NCBI GenBank assembly: GCA_964587525.1
Contig: CAZPLZ010000009.1
Span: 1-32,871 of the forward strand
Reading direction: 5' to 3'
Origin: CAZPLZ01 sp964587525
GTDB lineage: Bacteria > Oederibacteriota > CAKKQC01
DNA: 32,871 bases
Within the stretch, counting starts at the first letter, position 1; each line of letters starts with the position of its first letter. Under the pieces are notes generated by a model, which was not told the DNA's origin, made no database searches, and saw only the letters and a program-made list of their open reading frames with translations. This document shows, piece by piece, positions 9,380 to 18,228 of this stretch. The position numbers were made by a program, and so were the translations under genes.

Positions 9380-10381
9380 ATGGCACGTACTCAAGTGTCT
9401 GGCCGTATCGAGGAGCGCCGGGTCCACCCTCGTTACCATCTCGATCTCACGGGGACCGCCACGGTCATTTCCTTTCCGCTCCGGCGCAGGGATGGCGAGA
9501 GGGCCTTCGATACCGTCAGCTCGGACGTGAGCGTCGGGGGAATGAAGATGCGCACCAACGAGCCGGTAAGGCTGGGAGACCGGGTTCGCGTCAAGCTTCA
9601 CGTGCCCGGACATAGAGGGATACGTCTGGACACCCTGGTGCGCTGGGTCCGCCGCAACCCCAGGTCCTCCCGCACCCGTTTCACCGTTGGCGTGGCATTT
9701 CAGGGTCACGTCCTGCACAGCCTGATCCAGCTCTTGCTGGACATGGCCACCGTGCCGACTCACGCCACAGCCCTTGGTGCCGCACGCCAGGTGAATCTGC
9801 CGTTCATCCGGGCCGTGGAGATCAGCCTGCGCAGCTTGAAGATCCGGTTCTGGCGTTCCCTGGTTACCTCGGCGGTGGTGTTCCTGGCCATCGCTTTCCT
9901 GGTGTACATGCTGTCCGTGGAGTCGGTGAACGCCATGCTAGAACGTGAAATCGGGGAAGTGATCGTGAAGACCGCGCACGCCCAGCGGATCTGGGTGGCG
10001 ATCATCTCTTTGCTCGTGGCGGTGGTGGGAATCACCAACACCTTGCACATGTCCGTCGCCGAGCGCTATCGGGAGATCGGCACGATGAAGTGCCTGGGGG
10101 CGCTGGACCGGTTCGTGGTCGAGCTGTTTCTGCTGGAGGCCCTGGCGATGGGTGCCATCGGCGCCTCCGTCGGGTCGCTGCTGGGCACTATTCTGGCCAC
10201 CACGCCTTGGGTATTCCGGATTAAAGAGCTGGCCGAAGCCACCCTGCCCTGGGCCACGCTTGGTCAAAATTTCCTGATCGGCTGCGTGGTAGGTTTGTTC
10301 TTAACAGTGGTAGGCTCGTTGTATCCGGCGTACCGTGCCTCCCGCATGGTCCCCGCTGAAGCCATGCGCACCGAGGTGTAA
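9380..10381 (+). CDS. PilZ domain fused to minimal FtsX-type ABC permease
   Basis: This 333-residue protein has two parts. Residues 9-110 form a PilZ domain with both c-di-GMP-binding signatures: RRVHPR at 13-18 (RxxxR) and DVSVGG at 49-54 (DxSxxG). After a linker come four membrane segments (about 160-180, 203-223, 248-272, 294-316) of a MacB/FtsX permease, with the cytosolic motif ERYREIGTMKCLGA (228-241) and the typical end YPAYRASRMVPAEAMR. Only about 22 residues separate TM1 and TM2, so the usual periplasmic domain is missing. The PilZ domain is cytosolic and could gate the transporter in response to c-di-GMP; this is inference. The ATPase gene starts one base after its stop. PilZ-FtsX fusions are not an arrangement I know as characterised. 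Confidence 0.88.
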   Translation: MARTQVSGRIEERRVHPRYHLDLTGTATVISFPLRRRDGERAFDTVSSDVSVGGMKMRTNEPVRLGDRVRVKLHVPGHRGIRLDTLVRWVRRNPRSSRTRFTVGVAFQGHVLHSLIQLLLDMATVPTHATALGAARQVNLPFIRAVEISLRSLKIRFWRSLVTSAVVFLAIAFLVYMLSVESVNAMLEREIGEVIVKTAHAQRIWVAIISLLVAVVGITNTLHMSVAERYREIGTMKCLGALDRFVVELFLLEALAMGAIGASVGSLLGTILATTPWVFRIKELAEATLPWATLGQNFLIGCVVGLFLTVVGSLYPAYRASRMVPAEAMRTEV

Positions 10382-10382
10382 A

Positions 10383-11162
10383 ATGGCACGAATGAAACGC
10401 AAGTCCACTCGACCTAGATCTAACGGCCAAACCGGCCGGTCCGATTTCACCGTCGTCTGCCGGGGTGTGAAGAAGGAGTACAAGCTCGGCAAAGTTACGG
10501 TGGGCGCCCTGCAGGGCGTGAGCCTGGATATCAAGCGCGGTGAGTATATCTCCATCATGGGGCCCTCCGGCTCGGGCAAATCCACCCTGTTCAACATGAT
10601 CGGGGGGTTGGATCAGCCGACAGGTGGTAGAATCTTTATCGATGAGGTAGACATCGCCCAGCTTGACCCCTACGAGCTGGCGTGGCTGCGCTGCCGCAAA
10701 ATCGGTTATATCTTCCAGACCTTCAACCTGATCCCCGTCATGACCGCGATGGAAAACGTGACCCTGCCCATGATCTTCGCTGGGCTCACCCCGGATGACT
10801 ACTTGCCCAAGGGGGCCAAGATGCTCAAGCTGGTGGGGCTGGGGGACCGGCTGCATCACAAGCCGACTGAATTATCGGGCGGCCAGCAGCAGCGTGTGGC
10901 GATCGCCCGCTCCCTGGCCAACGACCCGGCCATCGTGCTGGCCGATGAGCCCACCGGCAACCTGGACTTAAAAACAGGCCGCGAGATCATCTCCCTGCTG
11001 CGCCATCTCAACAAGAGACAAGGCGTCACCGTTATCTCCGCCACCCACGACCTCAAAATGATCGACGTGTCGGACCGTATCTTCTGGATTCGCGACGGCA
11101 AGATCGCCAAAATCGAGGAACGCGGCAAAATCAAAGTCAGCGTGGGGGCGATCAGGGAATAA
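10383..11162 (+). CDS. ABC transporter ATP-binding protein, LolD/MacB class
   Basis: This 259-residue nucleotide-binding subunit has a Walker A GPSGSGKST (60-68), Q-loop glutamine at about 112, signature LSGGQQQRVAIAR (from 164), Walker B IVLADEPTGNLD with catalytic Glu at about 189, and an H-loop in SATHDL. The LADEPTGNLD form with LSGGQQQRVAIAR is typical of ATPases that drive FtsX-fold permeases (LolD, MacB, FtsE, YknY). I chose the ATG one base after the PilZ-FtsX stop; the open frame upstream overlaps that gene. The basic N-terminus of about 27 residues (MARMKRKSTR) precedes the domain. It is the only ATPase in the operon and is the presumed motor for both FtsX-type permeases. Confidence 0.9.
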   Translation: MARMKRKSTRPRSNGQTGRSDFTVVCRGVKKEYKLGKVTVGALQGVSLDIKRGEYISIMGPSGSGKSTLFNMIGGLDQPTGGRIFIDEVDIAQLDPYELAWLRCRKIGYIFQTFNLIPVMTAMENVTLPMIFAGLTPDDYLPKGAKMLKLVGLGDRLHHKPTELSGGQQQRVAIARSLANDPAIVLADEPTGNLDLKTGREIISLLRHLNKRQGVTVISATHDLKMIDVSDRIFWIRDGKIAKIEERGKIKVSVGAIRE

Positions 11163-11204
11163 GAAGCGGTCAATTGCTCAGAAAAAGGATGACATATTAT
11201 CTTT

Positions 11205-11882
11205 ATGGATTGTTGCGCGGCAGGTAATCCCATAGGCCAGTTCTTTTCCGGTTCTGCAAAGCGAACGGCAAAGCGCTTTCGGAAAAAGGGATTGGCCAAA
11301 GACCAACGACGGTTAATGGATTGCCTGCAGCAAACTGGATTTACGGGGCAATCCATTCTGGAGGTTGGATGTGGTGTTGGCGCATTTCATCTCACGATGT
11401 TGGGTTTCGGAGCGACGCGAGCCATAGGGGTTGATCTGTCAGAGCCCATGTTAGCGCAGGCACGAGTGTTAGCAAATGAATTGGGCCATGAGGAACATAC
11501 CGTGTATCGCTCGGGCGACTTTGCCGTGGTTGAAAGTGAGATTGAACAAGCCGATGTCACGGTGCTGGATAAAGTGGTGTGCTGTTATCCGGACGCGCAG
11601 AGGTTAATCCGGCTTTCCATTGGAAAGACTCGTCGAACGTATGCGTTAACCTATCCTCGTGTTAATGTATTGACCCGCATGGCCTTTACCTGTGCCCAGG
11701 TTGGTCTTTGGTTAATTCGCTCCAAATTCCGTCCGTATCTTTATGATCCATCAGACATTGAGCGATGGATTAGTGAAAACGGGTTTACGAAGGCTCACGA
11801 AGCGAGGGGGCCGTTCTGGCTCAGCCAGGTCTATACACATAATGGGATGAGGACGGCTACTAGGCAAACGGGTTTGAGTTAG
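11205..11882 (+). CDS. Class I SAM-dependent methyltransferase
   Basis: This 225-residue protein has a Rossmann-type SAM-binding motif ILEVGCGVGAFHL (51-63), an acidic motif II in GVDLSEPML, and a VLDKVVCCYPD segment after strand 4. That segment recalls the BchM/Mg-protoporphyrin methyltransferase-like group, but no substrate can be assigned. Codon choice is visibly less GC-rich (many TTA, GTT, AAT) than in the operon before it. It is separated from the ATPase by 42 bases containing a TTGCTC/TATTAT pair (11174-11179, 11195-11200; 15-base spacer). That would place transcription start almost on the ATG, so it may be an independently transcribed, laterally acquired gene. Between its stop and the next gene lie 91 non-coding bases with a 10-bp palindrome ATTGGCCAAT at 11951-11960. 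Confidence 0.8.
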   Translation: MDCCAAGNPIGQFFSGSAKRTAKRFRKKGLAKDQRRLMDCLQQTGFTGQSILEVGCGVGAFHLTMLGFGATRAIGVDLSEPMLAQARVLANELGHEEHTVYRSGDFAVVESEIEQADVTVLDKVVCCYPDAQRLIRLSIGKTRRTYALTYPRVNVLTRMAFTCAQVGLWLIRSKFRPYLYDPSDIERWISENGFTKAHEARGPFWLSQVYTHNGMRTATRQTGLS

Positions 11883-11973
11883 CGTCCTCACAGGTTGTGC
11901 CACTGGGGATGGTGGCATATGTAGAAAGTCGTAGACGTTTTTCACAGCAGATTGGCCAATTGAATATGCTACT

Positions 11974-14298
11974 ATGGCGTTTGTTCAGCCTGTGACCACT
12001 AACGATCAGATTACCGTCCGTTACACCCGGTGGATCATCGCCAACAAGTTCAAGGTGATGGCCGCATCATTGCTTATTTCGTTGGGATTGGGCAGTGGTG
12101 GTCGGTTCCTCGAGTTCACCAACGACTATCGCGTCTTTTTCGGAAAGGACAATCCGCAGTTGTTGGCCTTCGAGGAGCTCGAAAACACCTACACCAAGAA
12201 CGATAACATCCTGCTCATCCTGACGCCCAAGAGCGGGGAGGTGTTCAGCCGGGAAACTCTGGCGGCGGTCGAGGATCTCACCGAGCGGGCCTGGCAGGTT
12301 CCGTATTCCACACGGGTGGACTCACTTACCAATTTCCAGCACACCAGGGCCGTCGGCGACGATCTATACGTTGACCGCCTCGTGCGGGACGCGCGGTCGC
12401 TTTCGCCGACCCAGCTCGAGGAAATTCGCACGATCGCGTTGGCCGAGTCACAACTTGTGCGGCGACTGATCTCGCCGGACAGCCGGGTCACCGGGGTGAA
12501 CATCTCCATTCAACTTCCGAAGGTCAAGCTGGATGAGGTGATGGAAGTTGCTGGTTTCGTGAGGAACCTTCTCGATGAGTTCGAGAAGCAGTATCCGAAC
12601 TTCATCCTGCATCATTCCGGCTTTGTGATGCTTAACCACGCGTTCATGGACGCGTCCATGAAGGACATGTCCACGCTGATGCCGCTCATGTACCTGGCCA
12701 TTCTGATTATCATGGCGCTCCTGCTGCGGTCGGGAAGCGGCACGATCGTGGCGCTAGTGGTGCTGATCCTCTCCATCATGTCGGCGATGGGAACTGCAGG
12801 CTACGCGGGTGTAAAGCTCACGCCGCCTTCGGCCATTGCCCCGACGGTGATTCTCACCCTGGCGATCGCCGACACCGTGCATATCCTCGTCTCGATGCGC
12901 CTGTTCATGCAGAAAGGGATGGAAAAAATCGAGGCGCTCGTGGAGAGCCTCCGAGTGAACATGCTGGCGCTCTTTCTGACAAGCTTCACGACGATGATTG
13001 GATTCCTCTCGCTGAATTTCAGCGAAGTCCCGCCGTATCACGATCTAGGGAACATTACTGCGGTCGGCGTGGTGTACGCGTTCTTCTTTTCCGTTGTGTT
13101 GTTGCCTGCGCTGACCGCGGCGCTGCCGTTTAAGGTTCCGCGGCCCGTGGGTGAAAAGACTTCCTGGTACAGCCGGTATGCGAAGTTCGTCGTCGCCAGG
13201 AGCCGGGTGTTACTCGCGGCGACGAGCGTGGCCGCGGTTGTGCTCATCGCTTGCGTGCCCCGGCTGGAACTGGACGACCAGTTTATCCGTTACTTCGACC
13301 ATCGGATCGAGTTCCGCCGGAGCACGGAGTACATGCTCAAGAACCTGACGGGAATATATCAGATCGAGTATTCCATCAGCGCCGGGGAGCCGGACGGGAT
13401 CACTGATCCTCGCTATATGAAAACGCTGGAGGATTTTGCCAACTGGTGGCGGGCACACGATGAAGTGATGCATGTTGCCTCATTCACCGACACGATGAAG
13501 CGGCTGAACCGGAGCCTGCATGCCGATGAGGCGTCATGGTACCGGCTGCCGGACGACGCGGATTTGGCGGCGCAGTACATTCTGCTCTACGAGATGTCGC
13601 TGCCGTATGGATTGGACCTGAACAATCAGATCACCATTGACAAATCCGCCACCAAACTCACCATCACACTCGAGGAGCAATCCACCACGCAGATGCGTGC
13701 ACTAGCCGGTGCTGGAGATGCGTGGCTGATGGAACACGGGGCGGAGCCGATGTGGGTGAAGGGCAGTGGCCCCTCAGTGATGTTTTCGTATATCTCGCAG
13801 CGCAATATCGAGGGCATGATCATCGGCACGAGTTTCGCCTTCGTGATGATCACGATCATCCTGATTGTCGCCTTGCGAAGTTGGAAATACGGCCTGCTGA
13901 GCATCATCCCGAACGTGGTTCCCGCTCTCATGGCGTTCGGGCTGTGGCAGCTCATCCAGGGGCAGGTCACCATGGCGGTCGCCATAGTCGCCGCGGCGAC
14001 CCTGGGCATCATCGTCGATGACACGGTGCATTTCCTGACCAAGTATCTTCGCGCCAGGAAGGAACAGAAACTTACGGCGCCGGAAGCAGTGGAGTACGCG
14101 TTCACCAATGTGGGAAAAGCTCTGGTGGTGACATCCGTCATTCTGATAATCGGCTTTGGACTTCTCGGGACTTCGGCGTTCAGGCTGAATATGACGCTGG
14201 GCCTGCTCTCCGCCATGACAATCGCCTTCGCCCTGATTCTGGATTTCACCATGCTGCCGGCGTTGCTGTTGAGCATGGACACGAAACGCCGGGACTAA
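11974..14298 (+). CDS. MMPL/RND-superfamily lipid-type exporter
   Basis: This 774-residue protein has the duplicated RND plan: TM1 near 29-47, a periplasmic domain carrying FTNDYRVFFGKDNP soon after TM1, TM2-6 about 235-375, TM7 about 412-430, a second periplasmic domain with LELDDQFIRYFD, and TM8-12 from about 614 to 765. The short length (about 770 rather than 1000+) and small periplasmic domains match the MMPL/HAE-type exporters for lipids and hydrophobic molecules (as in HpnN or MmpL) rather than AcrB drug pumps. The motif IADTVHILVSMRL and its repeat IVDDTVHFLTKYL in the two TM bundles carry the acidic residues expected for proton relay. It is followed after 19 bases by a LolA-like protein and then a beta-barrel, so lipid export across the envelope is likely. 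Confidence 0.88.
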   Translation: MAFVQPVTTNDQITVRYTRWIIANKFKVMAASLLISLGLGSGGRFLEFTNDYRVFFGKDNPQLLAFEELENTYTKNDNILLILTPKSGEVFSRETLAAVEDLTERAWQVPYSTRVDSLTNFQHTRAVGDDLYVDRLVRDARSLSPTQLEEIRTIALAESQLVRRLISPDSRVTGVNISIQLPKVKLDEVMEVAGFVRNLLDEFEKQYPNFILHHSGFVMLNHAFMDASMKDMSTLMPLMYLAILIIMALLLRSGSGTIVALVVLILSIMSAMGTAGYAGVKLTPPSAIAPTVILTLAIADTVHILVSMRLFMQKGMEKIEALVESLRVNMLALFLTSFTTMIGFLSLNFSEVPPYHDLGNITAVGVVYAFFFSVVLLPALTAALPFKVPRPVGEKTSWYSRYAKFVVARSRVLLAATSVAAVVLIACVPRLELDDQFIRYFDHRIEFRRSTEYMLKNLTGIYQIEYSISAGEPDGITDPRYMKTLEDFANWWRAHDEVMHVASFTDTMKRLNRSLHADEASWYRLPDDADLAAQYILLYEMSLPYGLDLNNQITIDKSATKLTITLEEQSTTQMRALAGAGDAWLMEHGAEPMWVKGSGPSVMFSYISQRNIEGMIIGTSFAFVMITIILIVALRSWKYGLLSIIPNVVPALMAFGLWQLIQGQVTMAVAIVAAATLGIIVDDTVHFLTKYLRARKEQKLTAPEAVEYAFTNVGKALVVTSVILIIGFGLLGTSAFRLNMTLGLLSAMTIAFALILDFTMLPALLLSMDTKRRD

Positions 14299-14317
14299 TC
14301 CAAGGAGGACAAACACG

Positions 14318-15127
14318 ATGTGGAGAATTCTTCGGTTGGCCCTGATGGCATTGCCGGTGGGGCTTGTCGCGGCGTCTGCGATTCCTAGCGCCGTTCGAGC
14401 GGCGGAAGATGCGGCCAAGAAGGGGTTGGAGATCGCCCGTAAGGTGGACAAGGCCGACCGCGGCTTCAAGGATCAGCAAGTGGAGCTCGTGATGACCCTC
14501 AAAGATGCGCACGGTCGAGAGAGCGTGCGGCACATGCGGACAAAAACGCTTGAAGTGGACGGCGACGGCGACAAGGTCTTGATCGTGTTCGACCGGCCGC
14601 GGTCGGTGGCCGGGACCAAGTTTCTGTCTTTTACACACAAGAGCGGCGCGGACGACCAGTGGCTGTATTTGCCCAAGCTGAAACGGGTAAAGCGCATCGC
14701 CTCGAACAACAAATCCGGCCCCTTTATGGGAAGCGAGTTCGCTTTTGAGGACATTTCCTCCGTGGAAGTCGAGCAATATACCTACCGGTTCTTGCGTGAC
14801 GAGGAATACAAGGGACGAGCCTGTCACGTCATCGAGTTGGATCCGGTTGACGAGAACTCTGGATATTCAAAGCAAGAGGTGTGGATCGATCGGGAACGGT
14901 TGATTCCGCTTCAGACGGATTTCTACGACGTCAAAAAAATGCACGTGAAAAAACTCACGTTTGATGGGTATAAACAATATCAGGGAAAGTTCTGGCGGGT
15001 GGCGGAAATGTTCATGGAGAATCTGCAGACCAAGAAGAGCACGAGGCTGCAATTTACCGATTATTCGTTTGACAACAAGTTCAGTGATCGGGATTTCAAT
15101 ATTTCCGCACTCAAGCGCGCTCGGTAG
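14318..15127 (+). CDS. Outer-membrane lipoprotein-sorting (LolA-like) periplasmic protein
   Basis: This is a 269-residue secreted protein. The signal peptide is residues 1-28, with a likely cleavage after AVRA. The mature part begins with a helix carrying ARKVDKADRG, then a run of beta strands: DKVLIVFDRPRSVAGTKFL, DDQWLYLPKLKRVKRI, GSEFAFEDI. This is the hallmark of the LolA-like family annotated as outer membrane lipoprotein-sorting protein (PF17131 group), which forms an open hydrophobic barrel that shuttles lipid. A strong Shine-Dalgarno AAGGAGGA (14302-14309) precedes the ATG by 8 bases. It sits between an MMPL exporter and a beta-barrel, the order expected for an inner membrane-periplasm-outer membrane relay. 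It is distinct from true LolA, which pairs with LolCDE. Confidence 0.88.
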   Translation: MWRILRLALMALPVGLVAASAIPSAVRAAEDAAKKGLEIARKVDKADRGFKDQQVELVMTLKDAHGRESVRHMRTKTLEVDGDGDKVLIVFDRPRSVAGTKFLSFTHKSGADDQWLYLPKLKRVKRIASNNKSGPFMGSEFAFEDISSVEVEQYTYRFLRDEEYKGRACHVIELDPVDENSGYSKQEVWIDRERLIPLQTDFYDVKKMHVKKLTFDGYKQYQGKFWRVAEMFMENLQTKKSTRLQFTDYSFDNKFSDRDFNISALKRAR

Positions 15128-15146
15128 GCGTCTGTTCCGGCCCTGG

Positions 15147-16334
15147 ATGATCAGGGCCGGATTGCTGGGCGCGGTAGGCTTGGCTCTCATGGCGGCTGGA
15201 GCGGTGCATTCGGCGGAGTGGACGGGTCCGCTGGCGGTGGAGAGCCGGGTGTTTTTCAAGTCAGGCCAGCCGGGACAAGACCAGGTGTCGGCCTCGGTTT
15301 CTTTCGAGCCGGAGTTCTCGCACGCTTGGAATGGAGACCGAGATGTCGTCAGTGCCTCGGTTTTCGGAAGGCTGGATTCAGCGGATACAGAGCGGACCAG
15401 CGCCGACCTCCGGCAATTGGACTGGCTCCACGCCACGGGATCGTGGGAGTGGCGGGTCGGTGTGCGCCGGGTATTTTGGGGCGTCGTGGAGTCGCAGCAC
15501 CTGGTGGACATCATCAACCAGACCGATTGGGTGGAAAACCTCAACGGCGAGGACAAGCTGGGCCAGCCAATGCTCAATGTGGCCTGGGTGCGCGGTCCAC
15601 TGACCCTGGATGCGTTCATCATGACCGGGTTTAGAGAGCGCACGCACCAGGGTGTGAAAGGGCGCCCGCGATTCCCGCTGAGGATCTCGGACAACCCCAC
15701 CTTCGATTCCGGCGCAGAGATTTGGCGCACGGATGTGGCAGGCCGGTTGCAGGCTCAACTCGGCCCGTTGGATCTTGGACTTGCTCAGTTTTCAGGAACC
15801 AGCCGGGAGCCTCGCTACACGGTAGTTTCCGACGCCGGCGGCAACGGGGTCATCATTCCACACTACGATGTGATCAATCAGTCCAGTGTGGACGCCCAGG
15901 TGACATTGGAGGGCTGGCTGCTCAAGCTCGAGAGCTTCTACCGCCAGGGGATGGCCGATCCGTACACGGCGGTCTCAGGAGGAGTCGAGTACACCCTGTA
16001 CACGGTGCTGGGCACGAGGATGGATGTCGGGTTGCTCGCCGAAGGGCATTGGGACGAACGCGGCGACGGGGCAACGACGCCGTTCAATCATGACGTGTTC
16101 GTGGGCTCGCGGCTGGCGCTGAACGACCGATCCGGCGCGCAGTGTCTAGTTGGAGCGACATTTGACACGAAACACAATGCGCAGTTCCTGCTGGTTGAAG
16201 CATCCGCAAATCTGGGAGACCGCTGGAAACTTTCGCTGGAAGGCGTAGGTTTTCATGTGCTCTCCCGCGGGGATTTCTTCTACGGATTCCGCCGGGACAG
16301 TTCCGTACAGGCTGAGCTGGAATTCTTCCTATAA
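15147..16334 (+). CDS. Outer-membrane beta-barrel protein (DUF1302-like role)
   Basis: I start this 395-residue protein at the ATG giving a clean signal peptide (1-23, cleaved after VHSA). The open frame runs much further upstream but there overlaps the LolA-like gene. The mature chain is low in cysteine and rich in alternating polar/hydrophobic strands with Trp, Tyr and Gly, for example WEWRVGVRRVFWG and FYYGFR-like turns. It ends in strands closing with AELEFFL, like a beta-barrel C-terminal strand. In many proteobacteria an MMPL/RND exporter, a LolA/LolB-like protein and a DUF1302 barrel occur together; the position here argues for the same role, though I cannot claim family membership without a search. 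Lipid or hydrophobic substrate transport is inference. Confidence 0.75.
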   Translation: MIRAGLLGAVGLALMAAGAVHSAEWTGPLAVESRVFFKSGQPGQDQVSASVSFEPEFSHAWNGDRDVVSASVFGRLDSADTERTSADLRQLDWLHATGSWEWRVGVRRVFWGVVESQHLVDIINQTDWVENLNGEDKLGQPMLNVAWVRGPLTLDAFIMTGFRERTHQGVKGRPRFPLRISDNPTFDSGAEIWRTDVAGRLQAQLGPLDLGLAQFSGTSREPRYTVVSDAGGNGVIIPHYDVINQSSVDAQVTLEGWLLKLESFYRQGMADPYTAVSGGVEYTLYTVLGTRMDVGLLAEGHWDERGDGATTPFNHDVFVGSRLALNDRSGAQCLVGATFDTKHNAQFLLVEASANLGDRWKLSLEGVGFHVLSRGDFFYGFRRDSSVQAELEFFL

Positions 16335-16426
16335 TGGAAAACAAGAGATAATTACAGCCGTGCTGATCGATGAGGGGAAATCGAATTTGCTTACTTTTTC
16401 CGATCTCGGTGAGAAGCGTGGGAGCC

Positions 16427-17290
16427 ATGCGAGAAAGACCGGTTCAATCGGTTATTGATTCCCTCCGGACTACGGAGGGTGCCGGCCTGCCCATTCGAAG
16501 GCTCTTTCCCGTCGCCGGTCTTCCGCATGTTGACCCTTTCCTGTTGATGGACCATATGGGGCCGGTGCACTGGGGCCCGGGCGAAGCCACCGGTGTCCCC
16601 GACCACCCTCACCGGGGTTTTGAGACGGTCACCTATCTGCTTGAGGGAAAGTTTCAGCACAAGGATTCGGCCGGGCACTCCGGAATTCTTAAGGCGGGTG
16701 ATGTCCAATGGATGACGGCAGGAAGAGGGGTGGTCCATTCCGAGATGCCTGCCGAGGATTTCCGGGTCACCGGAGGCGTGCTGCATGGGTTTCAGCTTTG
16801 GGTCAATCTCCCCAAAAAGGACAAAATGATGGCGCCGCGGTACCAGGAGATCCCCGCCGCCAGCATCCCCACCGCTGGCGACACCAGCGGGCGGGTCACG
16901 GTCCGGGTGATCGCTGGCGAATCCCTGGGGGCCCGCGCGGTGATCGACACCCGGATACCCATTACGTACCTGCATCTTTCTCTTCGGCCCGGAGGTCACG
17001 TTTCTCAGCCGGTTCCCGAGGATCAGGTTGTTTTCGCCTATGTCGTTTCAGGGCACGTGGCGGTTGGGCCCGCACCAACCGTCGTACGCGAAGGACAGTC
17101 GGCGATGTTTGGGGCGGGTAGCAGGGTGTCTCTGGCGTTGCCTGATGGCGCGCAATCTGCGGGGGAGGTGCTCTTGCTGGCGGGCCGGCCCCTCCTTGAG
17201 CCCATCGCGCGCTACGGCCCCTTTGTGATGAACACCCAGGATGAAATCCGGCAGGCGATCCAGGATTATGAAGAAGGGCGGATTGGCTGA
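16427..17290 (+). CDS. Pirin family protein
   Basis: This 287-residue bicupin has the pirin metal-site signature complete in the N-terminal cupin: HPHRG giving H60 and H62, and HSE giving H104 and E106. The N-terminal pattern VDPFLLMDHMGP and the middle TAGRGVVHSEMP are diagnostic. Some bacterial pirins are quercetinases or interact with dehydrogenases; the role here is unknown. I place the start at the ATG encoding MRERPVQSV, preceded by a GGGAG-type ribosome site; an in-frame ATG 57 bases upstream would add residues unlike the family. About 90 bases without clear signals separate it from the barrel gene, so it is probably outside the lipid-export operon. Confidence 0.9.
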   Translation: MRERPVQSVIDSLRTTEGAGLPIRRLFPVAGLPHVDPFLLMDHMGPVHWGPGEATGVPDHPHRGFETVTYLLEGKFQHKDSAGHSGILKAGDVQWMTAGRGVVHSEMPAEDFRVTGGVLHGFQLWVNLPKKDKMMAPRYQEIPAASIPTAGDTSGRVTVRVIAGESLGARAVIDTRIPITYLHLSLRPGGHVSQPVPEDQVVFAYVVSGHVAVGPAPTVVREGQSAMFGAGSRVSLALPDGAQSAGEVLLLAGRPLLEPIARYGPFVMNTQDEIRQAIQDYEEGRIG

Positions 17291-17382
17291 CCTGGACTCG
17301 CTTGAGTCGTTCACGAGAGAGCGCTCAACGAGGGACGAGGAAGACACAACGAAGAGCGGTTATTAGCAGGCATGCTCAGCGT

Positions 17383-18084
17383 ATGAGGCTCCACGTTGAG
17401 CGGCGGTCGTACTTTACTCCTGAACTGTTCAAGTTTTTCCGGGAGCTGAAGGTCAACAACAAGCGGGAATGGTTCCTGGCCAACAAGGATCGCTATGAGA
17501 AACATGTGCGCCGCCCGTTCCTGGCGTTTATTCAAGGCTTCGCCCCGCACCTGAGGGCGATCACGCCTCATCTGGTTGCGAGCGCGCGTCCGGTCGGCGG
17601 CTCCCTGTTCAAGATTCAACGTGATGTCCGATTCGCCAAGGACAAGACCCCGTACAAGACGTGGGTGAGCGCGCGTTTTTACCATGAGCAGGCAAGAGAC
17701 TCGCATACGCCCGGCTTCTACCTTCATTTGGAAGAGAACAATGTCCACGCCGCGGCCGGTGTCTGGCACCCGGAGACACCTGCTCTGGATAAGATCCGGG
17801 GAGCGATCGTGAGGCGTTCCCAGGCGTGGAATGCCGTGGTGCGCCGCAGGGAGTTCAAGGAAGGCGTTCAGTTCTGGGGGGAAAGGCTCAAACGGCCGCC
17901 CTCCGGCTATCGCGCGGACCATCCGCTCATCGAGGATCTCAAGTGGAAGGATTTCATCGTGTACGTGGATTTCCGTGACGAGGACGCTTTCTCACCGGAC
18001 CTCATGTCGAAGTTCGCCGAGACGTGCAGGCTGTTCGCCCCGTTCAACAAGTTCCTCGCCGACGCCCTTGGGATGCCCTGGTAA
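17383..18084 (+). CDS. DUF2461 family protein (TIGR02453-like)
   Basis: This is a 233-residue protein. It opens with YFTPELFKFFRELKVNNKREWFLANKDRYE and contains DVRFAKDKTPYKTW and GFYLHLEE, the sequence signature of the conserved bacterial DUF2461 family. The family's biochemical role is not known; it is found across many phyla and is soluble. The start is taken at the ATG encoding MRLHVERRS because the only upstream alternative in frame is a TTG that adds a basic, non-conserved stretch. The 92 bases between pirin and this gene hold no recognisable gene or signal. Confidence 0.88.
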   Translation: MRLHVERRSYFTPELFKFFRELKVNNKREWFLANKDRYEKHVRRPFLAFIQGFAPHLRAITPHLVASARPVGGSLFKIQRDVRFAKDKTPYKTWVSARFYHEQARDSHTPGFYLHLEENNVHAAAGVWHPETPALDKIRGAIVRRSQAWNAVVRRREFKEGVQFWGERLKRPPSGYRADHPLIEDLKWKDFIVYVDFRDEDAFSPDLMSKFAETCRLFAPFNKFLADALGMPW

Positions 18085-18228
18085 CCGGCTTCAATCTGCT
18101 GAGAATTTCTGCTAACATGACGTCGCTGTGGTCCATTGAAGTTCCCGCGTCGCGGCTGAAGAGGTAGGGAATCCTCGAGCCGCCACCTCTCCAGGGAGGA
18201 GTTCCTGTCAAAAAATAAGTTCAAGCCC

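Noticed and set aside
11951..11960. Palindrome ATTGGCCAAT before the MMPL gene as an operator
   Set aside because: Ten-base palindromes are expected about 30 times by chance in a window of this size, and there is no second copy or regulator gene nearby.
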